From the IMG/VR virus record IMGVR_UViG_3300034198_002891, positions 1-24,979 of that record: a DNA stretch of 24,979 bases, one strand, 5' to 3'. The stretch comes from a virus. The position numbers were made by a program, and so were the translations under genes. A model generated the notes under the pieces. The model saw only the letters and a program-made list of their open reading frames with translations. It made no database searches and had not been told where the DNA came from. Shown here piece after piece: positions 23,497 through 24,979 of this stretch; the first letter of the stretch is position 1, and each line of letters starts with the position of its first letter.

Positions 23497-23636
23497 ACTT
23501 TTTCGTAAGCCTCCTTAGTTATTCGGGCCTGACTAAAGTAGATTAATCGCCCACACCACCTAAAACCACAATAGGCATAATAAGTATAACTACCTAAAAT
23601 TCCAACATGAAAACAATGGTTACATTTATAATACAC
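23487..23636 (-). CDS. 49-aa zinc-ribbon protein, apparent paralogue of the next gene
   Basis: This short frame reads VYYKCNHCFHVGILG, then YAYCGFRWCGRLIYF and a helical end (TKEAYEKVWK), closing with TAG inside the next gene. It has two cysteine pairs, C-x2-C and C-x4-C, with the same local context as the neighbouring 60-aa ribbon: CxxCxHV in both, C-x4-C in both, and Arg plus Ile-Tyr a few residues later. That agreement is too specific for a chance frame. The start is unsure. GTG at 23636 gives 49 aa, and a TTG at 23663 would add MSRGKFCQI; neither has an ideally spaced ribosome binding site. It lies in the leader between TerS and TerL and overlaps the next start by 10 nt. Confidence 0.7.
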   Translation of the reverse strand: MYYKCNHCFHVGILGSYTYYAYCGFRWCGRLIYFSQARITKEAYEKVWK

Positions 23637-23676
23637 TATTTGACAAAATTTTCCTCTTGACAAGGTATATCTTTTG

Positions 23677-23785
23677 CCCCCCTAATACCCCTTAAGATAT
23701 CTCTTAACCCCCACCCCAACCTCCGTTTCCTTGAAATCTATTTCATACTCTACCTTCGTAGATACCCCCTACCCCTTAAAGGGGG
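23677..23785 (-). other. G-run-rich leader between terS and the zinc-ribbon genes
   Basis: This 109-nt stretch has no convincing gene. On the minus strand it contains G runs of 6, 4, 4, 5, 4 and 5 bases, in two clusters of the form AAGGGGTA-(TTA)-GGGGG. Between clusters lies an imperfect palindrome with perfect 6-bp arms (ttaaga / tcttaa, 23692-23707). Such runs could form a G-quadruplex in the transcript or the DNA, or a hairpin with the CCCCC after the terS stop. It is adjacent to terS, where packaging start sites often lie. None of these roles is shown. Confidence 0.5.
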
Positions 23786-23787
23786 AG

Positions 23788-24276
23788 TTACTCGTTTGTA
23801 AGATATTTAGCTATGAACTCATCTTTAGTCATAGGTTTATTACTAACTACACTCTTAACCTCACCACTAATCTCAATCTGATGCTGCTCACTCCACCCTA
23901 ATTTGGTTTTTAATAGGTGAAGTAAAATAGGAGTATTGCCATTCATAGCCTCAGCTATTGCTACCGTAGCTAACCCCTTCTGCATCTGACTCTGACCCTC
24001 CAGAAACTCAGCTGAATAATACTTATCCAGTAAGTAAGGCGTAATTCTAGCCGCTAACGCCGTAGAGCTCTTAGAAAGCCCTAAACGGCCCATATCGCGT
24101 ATCTGCAAAGCTAACTGCTCATCCCTTTGATGCTCCCTAGTTTGAGGCACCTCGCGCATTATAGGCGGTAATACCTCAGGTGTTAAAGTTTCCTGAACAA
24201 CTGAACTTTCAGGATTTTTTAAAATTGCCTCCGCCCCTGCAACTTCACCCCGTTTTAAATCGTCTTCATTTTCCAT
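23788..24276 (-). CDS. terS: Terminase small subunit
   Basis: A 162-residue protein two genes before terL. Residues 1-50 are acidic and Pro-rich and probably flexible. Residues 53-92 (DEQLALQIRDMGRLGLSKSS, then ALAARITPYLLDKYYSAEF) form a helix-turn-helix of the kind that small terminases use to bind the packaging site. Residues 96-130 form the oligomerisation helices ending LLKTKLGWSEQ, a motif 'LKxxxGWxE' that recurs in phage small terminases after a region reading 'AxxGNxxxLxxL' (here AMNGNTPILLHL). The C-terminus (KPMTKDEFIAKYLTNE) is a short tail suitable for TerL contact. The ribosome binding site AGGG lies 7 nt before the ATG, within the end of the preceding 42-codon ORF. Confidence 0.78.
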   Translation of the reverse strand: MENEDDLKRGEVAGAEAILKNPESSVVQETLTPEVLPPIMREVPQTREHQRDEQLALQIRDMGRLGLSKSSTALAARITPYLLDKYYSAEFLEGQSQMQKGLATVAIAEAMNGNTPILLHLLKTKLGWSEQHQIEISGEVKSVVSNKPMTKDEFIAKYLTNE

Positions 24277-24277
24277 T

Positions 24278-24406
24278 TTATAGCCCTATAATCGTAAAAC
24301 ATTGGTTAGATCTAATATCAGGAATTTTACGCGGATGTTGGTATATAGACTTAACCGGTACCCTACTCATTTTCAAATTTGCTACGTTTTTGGAATTTAT
24401 AGCCAT
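24278..24406 (-). CDS. Possible 42-aa basic protein directly upstream of terS
   Basis: An ATG at 24406 has AGGA 3 nt upstream and opens a 42-codon frame that closes one base before the terS ATG. The peptide is basic and unrecognised: MAINSKNVANLKMSRVPVKS, then IYQHPRKIPD, with a hydrophobic end. The close fit to the terS start, the ribosome binding site and the operon direction favour a real gene or a leader peptide that couples translation into terS. No family or domain is seen, and a chance frame of this size is possible. Confidence 0.4.
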   Translation of the reverse strand: MAINSKNVANLKMSRVPVKSIYQHPRKIPDIRSNQCFTIIGL

Positions 24407-24447
24407 GATTCCTAGCCAACTCCCTGAATTTACTACCTATATTTACC

Positions 24448-24468
24448 TAACTAGAATTAGATAACTAG
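24448..24468. repeat. Paired TAACTAG elements in the short gap upstream of the 42-codon ORF
   Basis: The heptamer taactag occurs at 24448-24454 and 24462-24468, separated by 7 bp, and once more at the very right end of the window (24973-24979). The rest of the 24407-24494 gap holds no gene and no clear promoter. Confidence 0.5.
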
Positions 24469-24494
24469 TAAACTAACCAGCATACCATAGGCAA

Positions 24495-24803
24495 CTATGC
24501 GATATCATTGAGTAATTGTAGGAACTCATCGCTCGTCATCCCGCTCAACTCGTGCAGCATAGCTATCTCCAGCGGGTAGTACATCACCTTGCTACGCTCA
24601 CGATATTGCCAGGCCTTCTGCGTGATACCTATTAGGTTACCGGCTTGTGTTTGTGTGATCCCTAGCCTACGCCTCAGCTCGTAGTAGATGTTCCCTTTTG
24701 GCTTGCCAATAGTGTGCTTAAACCTAGCCCTAAGCTTTTGCGAGTAAATCGACTTAAGCCGTGTAGCTTTCTCATCCACTGAATATCTTAATCCCTCAAG
24801 CAC
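24495..24803 (-). CDS. Cro/C1-type helix-turn-helix regulator
   Basis: Up to 102 residues. The N-terminal third is basic (KATRLKSIYSQKLRARFKHT). Residues 42-98 form an XRE-type helix-turn-helix: LRRRLGITQTQAGNLIGITQ gives the first helices, KAWQYRERSK the recognition region, and EIAMLHELSGMTSDEFLQLL the closing helices. It should bind an operator such as the inverted repeat at 24920-24941. The start is uncertain. GTG at 24803 lacks a ribosome binding site; a GTG at 24779 (94 aa) has GAGGGA upstream but too far for comfort. It stands at the head of the leftward morphogenesis operon. It may be a repressor, a Cro-like protein or a late-operon regulator; the sequence does not say which. Confidence 0.75.
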   Translation of the reverse strand: MLEGLRYSVDEKATRLKSIYSQKLRARFKHTIGKPKGNIYYELRRRLGITQTQAGNLIGITQKAWQYRERSKVMYYPLEIAMLHELSGMTSDEFLQLLNDIA

Positions 24804-24812
24804 AAGATCAGA

Positions 24813-24979
24813 TTACGTACTGTCTTCAGTTATTGCAAGCGCGATCTCGTAACCTACTGATCTCTGATAGTTCTGATATTTTTCTTCAGTTATTTTTATT
24901 TTTACCGATTCTATTGTTGACAGTGTGCCATCATACACTGTATACTGTGGATATAGGCTCAGTAAAGAGCAATAACTAG
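24813..24979 (-). CDS. Open frame to the window edge: C-terminal end of an upstream gene, or chance frame
   Basis: On the minus strand a frame is open from the window edge to a TAA at 24813, 54 codons, 10 nt before the regulator's GTG. It includes LSLYPQYTVYDGTLSTIESV and then KIKITEEKYQNYQRSVGYEI, which has the look of a real charged, amphipathic protein end. There is no ATG; the best internal start is a GTG at 24938 without a ribosome binding site. It would therefore most likely be the tail of a gene lying outside the window. Against this, the same bases carry a near-consensus promoter and operator on the other strand. Confidence 0.35.
   Translation of the reverse strand, partial: SYCSLLSLYPQYTVYDGTLSTIESVKIKITEEKYQNYQRSVGYEIALAITEDST
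24824..24894. repeat. 11-bp direct repeat upstream of the regulator
   Basis: cttcagttatt occurs at 24824-24834 and again at 24884-24894, exactly 60 bp apart, upstream of the helix-turn-helix gene. Three ctgat pentamers lie between the copies. The spacing is close to six helical turns, so the copies could be binding sites on the same DNA face. This is inferred from spacing alone. Confidence 0.45.
24917..24946 (+). promoter_or_regulatory. Rightward sigma70-type promoter with operator palindrome
   Basis: A perfect -35 (TTGACA, 24917-24922) and a 5-of-6 -10 (TATACT, 24941-24946) are 18 bp apart and read rightward, opposite to every gene here. Between them is a perfect 7-bp inverted repeat, acagtgt at 24920-24926 and acactgt at 24935-24941, overlapping the -35 and touching the -10. 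A repressor bound there would block the promoter. A further half-site-like atactgt follows. The layout is that of an early rightward promoter divergent from a regulator gene in temperate phages. Its gene would lie outside the window. Confidence 0.65.

Noticed and set aside
23640-23670. Leftward promoter formed by the TTGTCA elements before the 49-codon ORF
   Set aside because: Neither TTGTCA copy has a good -10 at 16-18 bp; the TATTAT and TATAAA downstream are at 7 or more than 23 bp.
1-24979. tRNA, rRNA, integrase, transposase or attachment site
   Set aside because: No cloverleaf-like sequence, recombinase motifs or terminal repeats of a mobile element were seen. Lifestyle cannot be settled from this window.

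Overview
This window is a stretch of the genome of a short-tailed (podovirus-like) tailed bacteriophage. Essentially every gene lies on the minus strand and forms one packed morphogenesis operon, read from right to left. The order is a Cro/C1-type regulator, small terminase, two small zinc-ribbon proteins, large terminase, portal, a block of Thr/Ser/Ala-rich virion proteins, scaffold, major capsid, decoration-type proteins, tail adaptor, nozzle-like protein, ejection proteins including a lytic transglycosylase, a self-processing tail fibre, and the start of a lysis-type module. No tape-measure, sheath or tail-tube genes are seen, which fits a short tail. The DNA is moderately AT-rich by eye. 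No host marker, integrase, tRNA or rRNA is visible, so the host cannot be named. Gene content resembles environmental podoviruses of Gram-negative bacteria (inference).

Right edge (24804-24979): a near-consensus sigma70 promoter reads rightward out of the window and has a perfect 7-bp inverted repeat between its -35 and -10. A minus-strand frame is also open across the same bases to the edge, so two readings compete. Packaging block (19287-24803): regulator, a possible 42-aa ORF, TerS, a G-run-rich leader, two zinc-ribbon ORFs (one only 49 codons), TerL and an unusually long portal with a glutamine-rich coiled-coil tail.

Head accessory block (14920-19287): seven genes between portal and scaffold. 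They include three tandem paralogues and a protein that joins four 25-residue beta repeats to a long coiled coil. Head shell block (11497-14930): scaffold, capsid and small decoration-type proteins. Here genes are separated by hairpins instead of the ATGA/TAATG overlaps used in most of the rest of the operon. The scaffold/capsid junction carries two mutually exclusive pairings, one of which hides the capsid ribosome binding site. A 29-codon ORF with a strong ribosome binding site lies downstream.

Tail and ejection block (604-11496): a conserved coiled-coil protein with an AT-hook-like tail, a tail adaptor with an inserted small domain, a glycine-rich membrane-prone protein, a Q/P/M-rich protein, the nozzle-like beta protein, two helical internal virion candidates, the transglycosylase ejection protein and an S74-type tail fibre. 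Left edge (1-607): a DUF5675 protein followed by the start of a one-TM holin-like protein.

The genes together describe DNA packaging (TerS/TerL/portal), shell assembly (scaffold/capsid/decoration), a short tail (adaptor/nozzle/fibre), DNA ejection through the cell wall (transglycosylase and partners) and entry into lysis.
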